In this document: piece after piece, positions 50,686-59,347 of the stretch
Numbering within the stretch: the first letter of the stretch is position 1
Layout of the letters: every line of letters starts with the position of its first letter
Assembly: GCF_037646345.1 (NCBI RefSeq)
Contig: NZ_JBBEWR010000009.1
Span: forward strand, 1 to 64,000
Direction of reading: 5' to 3'
Length of the DNA: 64,000 nucleotides
Origin: Ascidiimonas aurantiaca
GTDB taxonomy: Bacteria > Bacteroidota > Bacteroidia > Flavobacteriales > Flavobacteriaceae
Made by a program: the position numbers and the translations under genes
The notes under the pieces: generated by a model
Told to the model about the DNA's origin: nothing
Databases searched by the model: none
The model's input: only the letters and a program-made list of their open reading frames with translations

Positions 50686-51657
50686 CTAAGGTAATTTGGT
50701 AAACAAATAATTTTTATAGTAGTTATTGAGGTCGCTAAAAGATGAATCTATGGCAAGGCCAGACTGTTCGGCCAGCCATTCCACTACTTTGTCGTCATAC
50801 TTTTGAGAGATCTCTGTATGAATGGTTTCCCATTTGTCAAAACTAACCTGTAAAGATAGTGCATCAATATTTACCGTATGGGCCTCTTTAGCTACCAGAA
50901 AACTTTTTGCTGTTCCCGTTTCAGGGTCGTAAACTTCCCAGTGGCTAAATGTATCAATATCAAAATTTGCTCCCATTTCTTTGTTAATACGGGTAAGGAT
51001 ATTTTTATTGAACTCTGCGGTCACTCCGGTTTTATCGTTGTAGGCGTCCAATATAATCTGGGGATCTTTTTTTTGATCAAACCCCATGAAAAGCAAGTCT
51101 CCTGCACTCATAGATTGCCGTATCTGCTTAAGAAAATCAATGGCATTAGCATGAGGAAGGTTCCCTATGTTAGACCCCAGCACCATGATCACTTTTTTAC
51201 GTTGATTGTAGGAACCCAGTTTTTCGAGTATTTCAAAATAGGTGCCTTGTTTGGGAGTAACCTTTACCTGAGGCAATTCATCATTAAGTGCTTTTTTAAG
51301 AAGGTTTAATGCATTCTGACTAATATCAACCGGGAGGTAGTTAAAAGCAAGCTCTTCATTTACCAGTTCATTGAGAAGTATCTTTGTTTTTTTGCCGTCA
51401 CCTGCTCCCAGCTCTATAAGGTCAAAACCGTTTTCATGTTGAAAAGCGTTTACAATGGCCTCTTTATGCTGTTTTAGAATATCAAACTCACAATTGGTAA
51501 GATAATATTCAGGCAGTTCCATGATTTGTTGAAAAAGCTTATCTCCTTTTTCGTCATAAAAATATTTTGACGAAAGGTTTTTTGGGTAGGAGGTTAGCCC
51601 TTTATAAACATCTTCTTCAAATTTTGTGTCGAATTCTGTAATAGTTGCAGTCTTCAT
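50686..51657 (-). CDS. egtD: L-histidine N-alpha-methyltransferase EgtD
   Basis: A 323-residue methyltransferase that converts His to hercynine (trimethyl-His), the first step of ergothioneine synthesis. Family motifs are LSSKYFYDEKGDKLFQQIMELPEYYLTNCE, DLIELGAGDGKKTKILL (SAM site) and MVLGSNIGNLP. An upstream ATG at 51684 overlaps egtB by 11 bases; the ATG at 51657 (MKTATITEF) is preferred. Directly behind egtB. Confidence 0.93.
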   Translation of the reverse strand: MKTATITEFDTKFEEDVYKGLTSYPKNLSSKYFYDEKGDKLFQQIMELPEYYLTNCEFDILKQHKEAIVNAFQHENGFDLIELGAGDGKKTKILLNELVNEELAFNYLPVDISQNALNLLKKALNDELPQVKVTPKQGTYFEILEKLGSYNQRKKVIMVLGSNIGNLPHANAIDFLKQIRQSMSAGDLLFMGFDQKKDPQIILDAYNDKTGVTAEFNKNILTRINKEMGANFDIDTFSHWEVYDPETGTAKSFLVAKEAHTVNIDALSLQVSFDKWETIHTEISQKYDDKVVEWLAEQSGLAIDSSFSDLNNYYKNYLFTKLP

Positions 51658-51673
51658 CTTTGTTTCGTGGTGG

Positions 51674-52834
51674 TTATCGGGCAAGCCTTAATCCGGTAAA
51701 TTGCCATTGTAAATAAGGGTGAAAAAAATTACGATAAGTAGGTCTCGTGTGGTTTGAAGGGGTTGCTATAGACCCTCCTCTCAATACTTTTTGGTTCACC
51801 ATAAATTTGCCATTGTATTCCCCCAGTGCTCCGGGAGCTTTTTGATAGCCGGGATAAGGAAGGTATGCACTCTCGGTCCATTCCCATCGTTGCCCCCAGT
51901 CAAAAAGGTGTTGAGCAGCTTCCCATTCAAATTCAGTTGGGAGCCTTAGTGATCTCCATTGTGCAAATGCATACGATTCATAGTAGGAGAGGTGTGTAAC
52001 CGGCGCCTGAAGGTCTAGTTCCTGAAGCCCGCTCAGGGTAAATTGATGCCATTGGTTATCCACAAGATGCCAATATAGAGGTGATGTGATATTTTTATTT
52101 TTCACCCAATCCCAGGCTTCTGCATGCCAGAATTCAAAACGTTTGTATCCGTTATCCTGAATAAAGGCCAGAAAATCGGCATTGCTAACCAGATTTTTGG
52201 AAATTTCAAATTCATGTAAATAGACTTTGTGCCTTCCCAGTTCATTGTCATAGCAAAATTGATTGCCATAGTGCCCTATCTCGTAGGTGCTTTCGGGAAC
52301 CCTGATCCAGTCTCCCAGACCTGATGTATGATGGTTCTCTTTAAAGTCAATATGATAAACGGGTAACAAAGGGTTGTTACCCAGTATGTATTTTATATCA
52401 GTAAGTAACAGTTCCTGATGTTGTTTTTCATGATGTATCCCAATTTCTATAACATCTATGATATCTGAGGGTAGTTCTCTTTCAAGAAGTTTCTCCATAG
52501 CACGGGTTACATGGCGACGATATGCATACACTTTTGAAACGCCTGGTCTGGATAGGTTACCTCGATGGGCCCTAACAACTCTTTTGCCTACGGTTTCGTA
52601 ATAGCTGTTAAAAATAAAGGCGAAGTCGTCATTGAAAACCTGATATTCGGGAAGGTGTTTTTTTAAAATAAACTCTTCAAAAAACCAGGTAGTATGTCCC
52701 AAATGCCATTTTGGAGGTGATACATCTACTACCGGTTGTACTACATAATCTTCGGTTTCAAGTGGTGCACATATATCTTCAGTATGTTTTCGGGTATCTG
52801 TAAAAAATGTAAGTAAATTATTTGTAAGAATCAT
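51674..52834 (-). CDS. egtB: Ergothioneine sulfoxide synthase EgtB
   Basis: A 386-residue non-haem iron enzyme that joins hercynine to a thiol donor (cysteine or gamma-glutamyl-cysteine) with oxygen. The DinB-like N-terminal part carries the iron ligands His47 (GHTTWFFE) and His135/His139 in HEKQHQE. The FGE-sulfatase-like C-terminal part has LPTEFEWEAAQHLFDWGQRWEWT and LRGGSIATP. No egtA or egtC is nearby, so the thiol donor is open. First gene of the egtB-egtD-DUF427 operon. Confidence 0.93.
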   Translation of the reverse strand: MILTNNLLTFFTDTRKHTEDICAPLETEDYVVQPVVDVSPPKWHLGHTTWFFEEFILKKHLPEYQVFNDDFAFIFNSYYETVGKRVVRAHRGNLSRPGVSKVYAYRRHVTRAMEKLLERELPSDIIDVIEIGIHHEKQHQELLLTDIKYILGNNPLLPVYHIDFKENHHTSGLGDWIRVPESTYEIGHYGNQFCYDNELGRHKVYLHEFEISKNLVSNADFLAFIQDNGYKRFEFWHAEAWDWVKNKNITSPLYWHLVDNQWHQFTLSGLQELDLQAPVTHLSYYESYAFAQWRSLRLPTEFEWEAAQHLFDWGQRWEWTESAYLPYPGYQKAPGALGEYNGKFMVNQKVLRGGSIATPSNHTRPTYRNFFHPYLQWQFTGLRLAR

Positions 52835-52981
52835 ATCGGCATTACTAATTCCTGGTTAAAGGTAATAATTTTTGGATAAGTACCTCGTCAAAGCGAATTA
52901 AAAAGCTGTTAAACCTACATTCTCAAAAAGATTGCTTAAAAACTACTGTGTGTCTGATCTTTACATATTTATATGAAAATC

Positions 52982-53806
52982 CTACACAGCGACTTCTCCT
53001 TTGATATGCGGATGAGGGTCATAATTAAGGAGGTTAAAATCGTTGTAAGTAAAACTAAAAATATCTTTGACTTCCGGATTAATTACCATTTGTGGCAAGG
53101 GTCTTGGATCTCTGGATAATTGCAGTGTAACCTGTTCCAGATGGTTATTATAAATGTGGGCATCTCCAAAAGTATGTATAAAATCACCTGGTTCGTAGCC
53201 CGATACCTGTGCGACCATCATGGTAAACAACGCATACGAGGCAATGTTAAAAGGAACACCCAGGAAAATATCGGCACTACGTTGATAAAGCTGGCAGGAA
53301 AGCCTGTTATTGGCTACATAAAACTGAAAAAAGGCATGGCATGGAGGCAATGCTGCTTTACCCTGTGCAACATTTTCTGAAAACGACAGCGAAGTGTCGG
53401 GGAGTACACCGGGGTTCCAGGCGGTAACCAGCATTCTTCTGCTGTTAGGATCTTTTTTAAGAAGATGTATGATCTGTTGTATCTGATCGATATCTTCTCC
53501 GTTCCAGTTGCGCCACTGGTACCCGTACACAGGTCCCAGGTCACCGTTTTCATCTGCCCATTCGTTCCAGATACGAACACCGTTTTCTTTAAGATACTTT
53601 ATATTGGTTTCTCCTTTAAGGAACCATAGTAATTCATGTATGATAGATTTTACGTGAAGTTTTTTGGTGGTTACCAAAGGAAAGCCTTCAGAAAGGTCAA
53701 AGCGCATTTGATATCCAAAAACGCTTCGGGTGCCTGTACCGGTACGATCACCTTTTAGGTCACCATTTTCAAGAACATGCTTTAAAAGATCGTGATACTG
53801 CTTCAT
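52982..53806 (-). CDS. thyA: Thymidylate synthase
   Basis: A 274-residue enzyme making dTMP from dUMP with methylene-tetrahydrofolate. The catalytic Cys156 is in ALPPCHAFFQFYV. The phosphate-binding Arg is in GDRTGTGTRSVFG and the second Arg pair in NSRRMLVTAWNP. The ATG at 53806 (MKQYHDLL) is chosen over one four codons up because it begins the usual N-terminus. It works with folA at 47807, which restores tetrahydrofolate. Confidence 0.97.
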   Translation of the reverse strand: MKQYHDLLKHVLENGDLKGDRTGTGTRSVFGYQMRFDLSEGFPLVTTKKLHVKSIIHELLWFLKGETNIKYLKENGVRIWNEWADENGDLGPVYGYQWRNWNGEDIDQIQQIIHLLKKDPNSRRMLVTAWNPGVLPDTSLSFSENVAQGKAALPPCHAFFQFYVANNRLSCQLYQRSADIFLGVPFNIASYALFTMMVAQVSGYEPGDFIHTFGDAHIYNNHLEQVTLQLSRDPRPLPQMVINPEVKDIFSFTYNDFNLLNYDPHPHIKGEVAV

Positions 53807-53905
53807 AACTACCTTCACTCTAGAAATTCTACGGGTCTAAAATACTAAAAAAAGGAGTTAGCCCGGGTTGTTGTGCACATACAATTTATTAAAAGGTTAT
53901 TAACG

Positions 53906-55615
53906 TTAGCCAATGATCATACCTGCCAGTGTAGCGGAAATAAGCGAGGCCAGGGTACCGCCAATGACTGCTTTTATCCCAAACTCTGACAACGTTTTTC
54001 GCTGGCTGGGTGCCAGTGAACCAATACCCCCTATCTGGATACCAATAGAAGCAAAATTGGCAAAACCACAAAGCATATAGGTAGCCATGATCACAGATTT
54101 TTCATAGGTAAAGTGTATGGGGTTTTCGGGATTTTTGAGTTCGGCCAGTTGAATGTATCCCACAAACTCACTGGCAGCGAGTTTTATACCCAAAAGTTGC
54201 CCCATGAGTGCCATGTCATCTTTAGCCACACCTATAAGCCACATCAGCGGTGCGAATACATACCCCAACAGGAATTCGAGTGAAAAGGTTTTATATGGTG
54301 TATGTGTAGCGATCCAGTCGTTTAGTGAAGTAAGCCCACCCACTAATGAGAAACCGTAATTGATCATGGCAATAAAAGCGATGAATACCAGTAGCATGGC
54401 GCCTACATTGGCTGCCAGTTTGAGTCCTTCTGTGGTTCCATTGGCAATGGCATCCAGAATATTAGAGCCTATTTTGTCAATTGATACATTTACATCCTGA
54501 TTAATGGCTTCCTGTTGAGGATATAATATTTTGGAGATCACCACAGCGCCTGGAGCTGCCATAACAGATGCTGCCAAAAGGTGTTTGGCAAACTGAAGCC
54601 GCATTACGGGATCGTTACCTCCCAGAAATCCAATATAAGCTGCCAGTACGCCGCCTGCTACGGTAGCCATACCGCCTACCATAACCAGTAAGATCTCTGA
54701 GCGGGTCATTTTTTCAAGATAGGCTTTTATCATGAGGGGAGCCTCGGTTTGCCCCAGAAAAATGTTTCCAATAACAGAAAGGCTTTCAGCACCCGAAATC
54801 CCCATAAGGCGGGTGAGTACCCACGCCATTCCCTTTACTACGATCTGAATAATGCCTAAATAAAATAAAACGGAAGTAAGTGCGGAAAAGAAAATGATAG
54901 TAGGCAGCACCTGAAACAGAAAAATGAATCCATAGCTATCCACATCCATCATGCCTCCCAGTAAAAATTCACTTCCTGCTCTGGTAAAATCCAGTATTTT
55001 TACAAAAAACCCTCCCACTACTTCAAATGCTTTCTGAACAACCGGTACTTTGAGTACACCAATAGCAAGCAGTACCTGAGCAGACAGACCAATACCCACT
55101 GTTTTCCAGTTAATGTATTTTCGGTTGCTGCTAAACATAAAGGCAATAAGAAGCAAGGTACCCATGCCCAGGATCCCTTTCCATATACTTTGAAATGAGA
55201 ACCCTTTGCTTTTTATAATGTCAGGCGTGTTCACTTCTGAAATGCCTGTTGTATTATTTGGTACAGGTGTATAGTGAAAAGAGTACTTTATATTGTTTTC
55301 GGAAAGAACAAGTGTTGAATCGGTTAGTTCTTTGATTTTATAGAAGCGTATGGTATCAGTGGGCTCCTGATAATAGAAAATTAATTGCTTTTCCTGTTTT
55401 ATGTAAACACCTTTTGCCTTTAAATTATTCCTGGCAGTGAGTTGATAGTAAAATGTACCTTCTTTAAATTGTAGATAATCCGTAGTGTGAGTTGCAAAAA
55501 GGTTTTCCTGTTTTTCATTTTGAATGGAAGTAAAATGCCATTGCTTCCTCAATTCTTGTGACCAGTGAGTAGTGGTGTACAAAAAGAGGAGTAACACAAA
55601 ACAAAATTTTCTCAT
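53906..55615 (-). CDS. CNT-family nucleoside transporter with an added N-terminal domain
   Basis: A 569-residue protein. The signal peptide (MRKFCFVLLLFLYTTTHWSQ) and a beta-rich periplasmic domain (about 20-120) are unusual for this family. From about 145 on it is a concentrative nucleoside transporter (NupC type): QVLPTIIFFSALTSVLFYLG, GQTEAPLMIKAYL, GFANFASIGIQIGGIGSLAP and the Na/H site region around GNIFLGQTEAP. It takes up nucleosides driven by an ion gradient. The role of the N-terminal domain is unknown. Confidence 0.9.
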   Translation of the reverse strand: MRKFCFVLLLFLYTTTHWSQELRKQWHFTSIQNEKQENLFATHTTDYLQFKEGTFYYQLTARNNLKAKGVYIKQEKQLIFYYQEPTDTIRFYKIKELTDSTLVLSENNIKYSFHYTPVPNNTTGISEVNTPDIIKSKGFSFQSIWKGILGMGTLLLIAFMFSSNRKYINWKTVGIGLSAQVLLAIGVLKVPVVQKAFEVVGGFFVKILDFTRAGSEFLLGGMMDVDSYGFIFLFQVLPTIIFFSALTSVLFYLGIIQIVVKGMAWVLTRLMGISGAESLSVIGNIFLGQTEAPLMIKAYLEKMTRSEILLVMVGGMATVAGGVLAAYIGFLGGNDPVMRLQFAKHLLAASVMAAPGAVVISKILYPQQEAINQDVNVSIDKIGSNILDAIANGTTEGLKLAANVGAMLLVFIAFIAMINYGFSLVGGLTSLNDWIATHTPYKTFSLEFLLGYVFAPLMWLIGVAKDDMALMGQLLGIKLAASEFVGYIQLAELKNPENPIHFTYEKSVIMATYMLCGFANFASIGIQIGGIGSLAPSQRKTLSEFGIKAVIGGTLASLISATLAGMIIG

Positions 55616-55624
55616 GTATGCTGC

Positions 55625-56257
55625 TTATTTCTTTTCCCTTTTTGAGATCTCATCTCGTATTTTAGCGGCTTTTTCATAATCTTCACTGGCAACCGCAGTA
55701 TTAAGCATAGTATATAATTCCTGTAAAGAGTAGGTTTTGTAATTTTCTGCAGAGGGGGTAGATTTCTTGGCCTTGCCAGACATTATTTCGTCCACCTCAA
55801 TGCTTTCGGTTTGCCCGTCTTCTTCCTCTTCGTCTTTCTGTGTAAACTTAAGATAAATACCTGCTTTATCAAGAATAGTTTTATAGGTAAAAATAGGCGC
55901 ATTAAAACGAAGAGCTAAAGCAATTGCATCACTGGTTCGTGCATCTATAATCTCTTCAATTTTATCTCTTTCGCAAATAATACTTGAATAAAATACACCA
56001 TCTACCAGTTTATGTATAATTACCTGTTTAACCGCAATATCAAAGCGATCTGCAAAATTTTTAAAAAGATCATGGGTAAGCGGTCGGGGTGGTTTTATTT
56101 CTTTTTCAAGTGCTATGGCAATAGATTGCGCTTCAAAAGCCCCAATAACAATGGGAAGCTTGCGTTCACCATCTACTTCATTAAGAATAAGGGCGTATGC
56201 CCCATTCTGAGTTTGGCTGTAAGAAATTCCTTTTATATTTAATCGAACTAAACTCAT
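55625..56257 (-). CDS. Bifunctional nuclease-family protein (DUF151) with UVR motif
   Basis: A 210-residue protein with a DUF151 domain (about 1-130: MSLVRLNIKGISYSQTQNGAYALIL, ERKLPIVIGAFEAQSIAIAL, DARTSDAIALALRF). An acidic linker follows, then a C-terminal UVR/UvrB-like motif (LYTMLNTAVASEDYEKAAKIRDEI). Plant relatives have nuclease activity. The ATG at 56257 is preferred; another lies three codons up. It follows the etfBA terminator by about 20 bases and precedes the CNT gene by 9 bases. Confidence 0.88.
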   Translation of the reverse strand: MSLVRLNIKGISYSQTQNGAYALILNEVDGERKLPIVIGAFEAQSIAIALEKEIKPPRPLTHDLFKNFADRFDIAVKQVIIHKLVDGVFYSSIICERDKIEEIIDARTSDAIALALRFNAPIFTYKTILDKAGIYLKFTQKDEEEEDGQTESIEVDEIMSGKAKKSTPSAENYKTYSLQELYTMLNTAVASEDYEKAAKIRDEISKREKK

Positions 56258-56275
56258 ACCTGTCATAAAAGTAAA

Positions 56276-56319
56276 AGGGCTGCCTGAAAATTGGGATCAT
56301 TCCTTTTTCAGGCAGCCCT
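56276..56319 (-). terminator. Strong terminator after etfA
   Basis: AGGGCTGCCTGAAAA (56276-56290), a 14-base loop and TTTTCAGGCAGCCCT (56305-56319) give a perfect 15-bp stem. On the - strand it is followed by TTTACTTTTATG, ending at the start of the DUF151 gene. It probably ends the etfBA transcript. Confidence 0.8.
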
Positions 56320-56342
56320 AATCGGGCACAATTTAACAAAAA

Positions 56343-57311
56343 TTATGCGTTTTGAGCTTTAAATTCTTTTAATTTTTCGGTGAGTTTAGGTACTACTTCA
56401 AAGGCATCTCCCACAATGCCATAGTCTGCTGCCTTGAAAAAAGGAGCTTCGGGATCGGTATTGATCACCACTTTTACTTTGGAAGCACTCACCCCTGCCA
56501 GGTGTTGTATGGCGCCTGAAATTCCGATGGCGATATACAGATTGGTAGCAACGGGTTTTCCGGTTTGCCCAACGTGTTCGCTGTGCGGTCTCCAGCCCAG
56601 ATCGGAAACCGGTTTGGAGCAGGCAGTAGCTGCCCCCAGTACTTCGGCCAGATCCTCTATCAGGAACCAGTTTTCCGGACCCTTTAGCCCTCGTCCTCCG
56701 GAGACTACGACTTCGGCATCTGCAATAGTAACAGAACCGGTTGATTTCTCTACGGTTACTATCTCTTCTCCAAAAAGATCATCAGACAATTCTGGAGAAA
56801 AAGCTTCTTCTGTAGCGGCTCCTTCATTCTCGTGAAGTCCAAAAGAATTCTTGGAAATACCCAGTAGTTTAATATCTGACTGGATCTGAGTGGTCCCAAA
56901 TGCTTTGTTGGTAAAAGCGGTACGTCTCACGGTAAAAGGCTCAGTACTTTCAGGAAGTGCCACTACGTTAGGAACGTACCCTGCATTGAGGTTTACAGCC
57001 AGAATAGGTGCCATAAATTTACTGTCGGCACTGGAACTTACTATTACCACCTTAGCATTTTCTTTTTCAGCGGCCTGTTTTAAGACACTGGCATACACTT
57101 TTGCACTAAAGCTGTTAAGCTGCTCGTTTTTAACAGAGAGTACTTTATCTGTACCGTATTGTGACAACTCAGAGGTTTGATTGGCATTGATGGTAACAGC
57201 AGTTACTGAAGTTCCCATTTGGTTTGCCAGTTCTTTGGCATAAGACGCTACTTCAAGTGCGTTTTTTTTGAATTTTCCGTTTTCAGATTCTATATAGACT
57301 AAGACAGACAT
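56343..57311 (-). CDS. etfA: Electron transfer flavoprotein, alpha subunit
   Basis: A 322-residue subunit. The C-terminal FAD-binding part has VVSGGRGLKGPENWFLIEDLAEVLGAA, GQTGKPVATNLYIAIGISGAIQHLAG and NTDPEAPFFKAADYGIVGD. Together with EtfB it carries electrons from acyl-CoA dehydrogenases to the ETF dehydrogenase. It is 77 bases downstream of etfB. Confidence 0.96.
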   Translation of the reverse strand: MSVLVYIESENGKFKKNALEVASYAKELANQMGTSVTAVTINANQTSELSQYGTDKVLSVKNEQLNSFSAKVYASVLKQAAEKENAKVVIVSSSADSKFMAPILAVNLNAGYVPNVVALPESTEPFTVRRTAFTNKAFGTTQIQSDIKLLGISKNSFGLHENEGAATEEAFSPELSDDLFGEEIVTVEKSTGSVTIADAEVVVSGGRGLKGPENWFLIEDLAEVLGAATACSKPVSDLGWRPHSEHVGQTGKPVATNLYIAIGISGAIQHLAGVSASKVKVVINTDPEAPFFKAADYGIVGDAFEVVPKLTEKLKEFKAQNA

Positions 57312-57388
57312 AGTATTTTTTTATTTAAGATCTCTGTTTTTCAACAGAGAAGGAGTTTACAGGTTTAAACTTTAGATATTTTTTCAGC

Positions 57389-58135
57389 TTAGATAACTTT
57401 TGCATCGTTATGCAACAGAGAGATCAGTTCATCAAGGTTTTCAGCATCTACCATTTTTACTGCACCTTTAGGAGCCGGTTTGTCAAATTTGGTAACCTGA
57501 GTAGGCGCCTGAGCTTCTACAGGCTCCTGAACGTTCAGTTTCTTTTGTCTTGCCATCATAATACCTCTCATGTTGGGTATTCGAAGGTCACTTTCTTCAA
57601 CCAGTCCTTTTTGTCCGCCAATTACCAGGGGAAGTTTGGTTTTTAAGGTCTCTTTCCCACCGTCAATTTCTCTTACCGCTGTAGCAGTATCACCTTCTAC
57701 CTCCAGGCCAATACAGGTGTTTACAAAGCTGGCATCGGTCATGGCAGCAAGCATACCGGGTACCATGCCTCCGTTGTAATCAATAGACTCTCTTCCCGCA
57801 ATAATGAGATCAAACCCGCCTTCTTTCACTACGCTGGCAAGTTGTCTGGCAACAAAAAGACCATCGGTAGGGTTAGCATTTACCCGAATCGCATCGTCTG
57901 CACCTATAGCCAGTGCTTTTCTGAGGGTAGGCTCGGTTTCCGGCCCTCCTACATTCACTACAGTAACCGCGGCACCCTGCTTTTCTTTGAACCACATGGC
58001 ACGGGTAAGCCCAAACTCATCATTAGGGTTAATAACAAACTGTACGCCGTTTACATCAAATTTGGTGTCATTATCGGTAAAATTGATTTTTGATGTCGTA
58101 TCCGGAACATGACTTATGCAAACTAATATTTTCAT
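57389..58135 (-). CDS. etfB: Electron transfer flavoprotein, beta subunit
   Basis: A 248-residue subunit with the family start MKILVCISHVPDTTSKINF. The segment VRQLASVVKEGGFDLIIAGRESIDYNGGMVPGMLA and the C-terminal LRIPNMRGIMMARQKKL signature are intact. It forms the ETF heterodimer with EtfA. Its start faces pdhB across 166 bases holding the palindrome at 58194. Confidence 0.96.
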   Translation of the reverse strand: MKILVCISHVPDTTSKINFTDNDTKFDVNGVQFVINPNDEFGLTRAMWFKEKQGAAVTVVNVGGPETEPTLRKALAIGADDAIRVNANPTDGLFVARQLASVVKEGGFDLIIAGRESIDYNGGMVPGMLAAMTDASFVNTCIGLEVEGDTATAVREIDGGKETLKTKLPLVIGGQKGLVEESDLRIPNMRGIMMARQKKLNVQEPVEAQAPTQVTKFDKPAPKGAVKMVDAENLDELISLLHNDAKVI

Positions 58136-58193
58136 TTCTAGCTGAATTTTATGTTTTTAAATCGCCACGAAGATACTGATATTTTTTCAAAAA

Positions 58194-58211
58194 TACTATG
58201 CATGCATAGTA
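58194..58211. promoter_or_regulatory. 18-bp perfect palindrome between etfB and pdhB
   Basis: TACTATGCATGCATAGTA reads the same on both strands. It lies 58 bases before the etfB start and 90 bases before the pdhB start. The size and position fit an operator for a dimeric regulator of both genes. No regulator gene is adjacent. Confidence 0.55.
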
Positions 58212-58254
58212 AATTTTTATACAGAATCGCCCGGAAAAGTTTTTTAAATATTAC

Positions 58255-58262
58255 TATTTTTG
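58255..58262 (+). promoter_or_regulatory. Candidate -7 element of pdhB
   Basis: TATTTTTG matches TAnnTTTG and lies 39 bases before the pdhB ATG. No TTG box is seen about 20 bases upstream, so it is a partial promoter match. Confidence 0.4.
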
Positions 58263-58301
58263 CTTTTCAATTTTAATACGCATTTTCATAATCGTACATA
58301 T

Positions 58302-59279
58302 ATGAGAACAATTCAATTCAGGGAAGCCGTGGCAGAAGCCATGAGTGAGGAAATGAGAAAAGATGAGTCTATTTACCTCATGGGAGAAGAAGTAGCAGAA
58401 TACAACGGTGCTTATAAGGCTTCTAAAGGAATGCTGGATGAATTTGGTCCTAAAAGAGTAATAGACACTCCAATTTCCGAATTGGGCTTTTCTGGAATAG
58501 GGGTAGGTTCGGCCATGAACGGTAACCGGCCCATTATTGAGTTTATGACTTTTAACTTCGCTCTTGTAGGCATTGACCAGATTATAAACAATGCGGCAAA
58601 AATGAGACAAATGAGCGGGGGGCAGTTCAATATACCTATGGTATTCAGAGGGCCTACCGCGTCTGCGGGGCAACTCGCTGCTACGCATTCACAGGCATTC
58701 GAGAGCTGGTACGCCAACTGCCCGGGCCTGAAAGTAGTAGTTCCTTCCAATCCCTATGATGCCAAAGGGCTTCTTAAAAGTGCTATACGGGATAATGACC
58801 CGGTGATTTTTATGGAATCAGAACAAATGTATGGTGATAAGGGAGAAGTTCCGGAAGGCGAGTACACCTTACCTTTGGGTGTGGCCGATGTGAAACGCGA
58901 AGGTACTGATGTTTCTATCGTATCTTTTGGAAAAATATTTAAAGAAGCTATGGCTGCCGCCGAGGAACTTGCCGAAGAAGGCATTTCATGCGAAGTGATC
59001 GATTTGCGTACCGTACGTCCTATGGATCACAAAACTATTATAGATTCTGTTAAAAAAACAAACAGACTGGTAATTCTGGAAGAAGCATGGCCCTTTGGTA
59101 ATGTTTCTACAGAAATTACCTATCAGGTACAATCACAGGCATTTGATTATCTGGATGCTCCTATTATAAAAATAAATACAGCAGATACCCCTGCACCCTA
59201 TTCTCCTGTACTTCTGCAAGAGTGGTTACCCAATGCGGGAGATGTAATAAAGGCTGTAAAAAAAGTTTTATACAAATAA
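58302..59279 (+). CDS. pdhB: Pyruvate dehydrogenase E1 component, beta subunit
   Basis: A 325-residue protein. It binds thiamine diphosphate together with the alpha subunit and decarboxylates pyruvate for the dehydrogenase complex. Family segments are MGEEVAEYNGAYKASKGMLDEFGPKRVIDTPISE, GNRPIIEFMTFNFALVGIDQI and PAPYSPVLLQEW. The ATG at 58302 (MRTIQFREAVAEAM) is chosen. The alpha and E2 genes are not in the window. It might serve another 2-oxo acid, but the sequence fits PdhB. Confidence 0.94.
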   Translation: MRTIQFREAVAEAMSEEMRKDESIYLMGEEVAEYNGAYKASKGMLDEFGPKRVIDTPISELGFSGIGVGSAMNGNRPIIEFMTFNFALVGIDQIINNAAKMRQMSGGQFNIPMVFRGPTASAGQLAATHSQAFESWYANCPGLKVVVPSNPYDAKGLLKSAIRDNDPVIFMESEQMYGDKGEVPEGEYTLPLGVADVKREGTDVSIVSFGKIFKEAMAAAEELAEEGISCEVIDLRTVRPMDHKTIIDSVKKTNRLVILEEAWPFGNVSTEITYQVQSQAFDYLDAPIIKINTADTPAPYSPVLLQEWLPNAGDVIKAVKKVLYK

Positions 59280-59301
59280 TAATGGTATAGTTACGTTATA
59301 T

Positions 59302-59340
59302 AAACTTCACCGGCGTATGTTGGTGAAGTTTTTTATTTTT
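59302..59340 (+). terminator. Terminator after pdhB
   Basis: AAACTTCACC (59302-59311), a 10-base loop, GGTGAAGTTT (59322-59331), then TTTATTTTT. A clear rho-independent terminator 22 bases after the stop codon. Confidence 0.85.
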
Positions 59341-59347
59341 AATTTAT

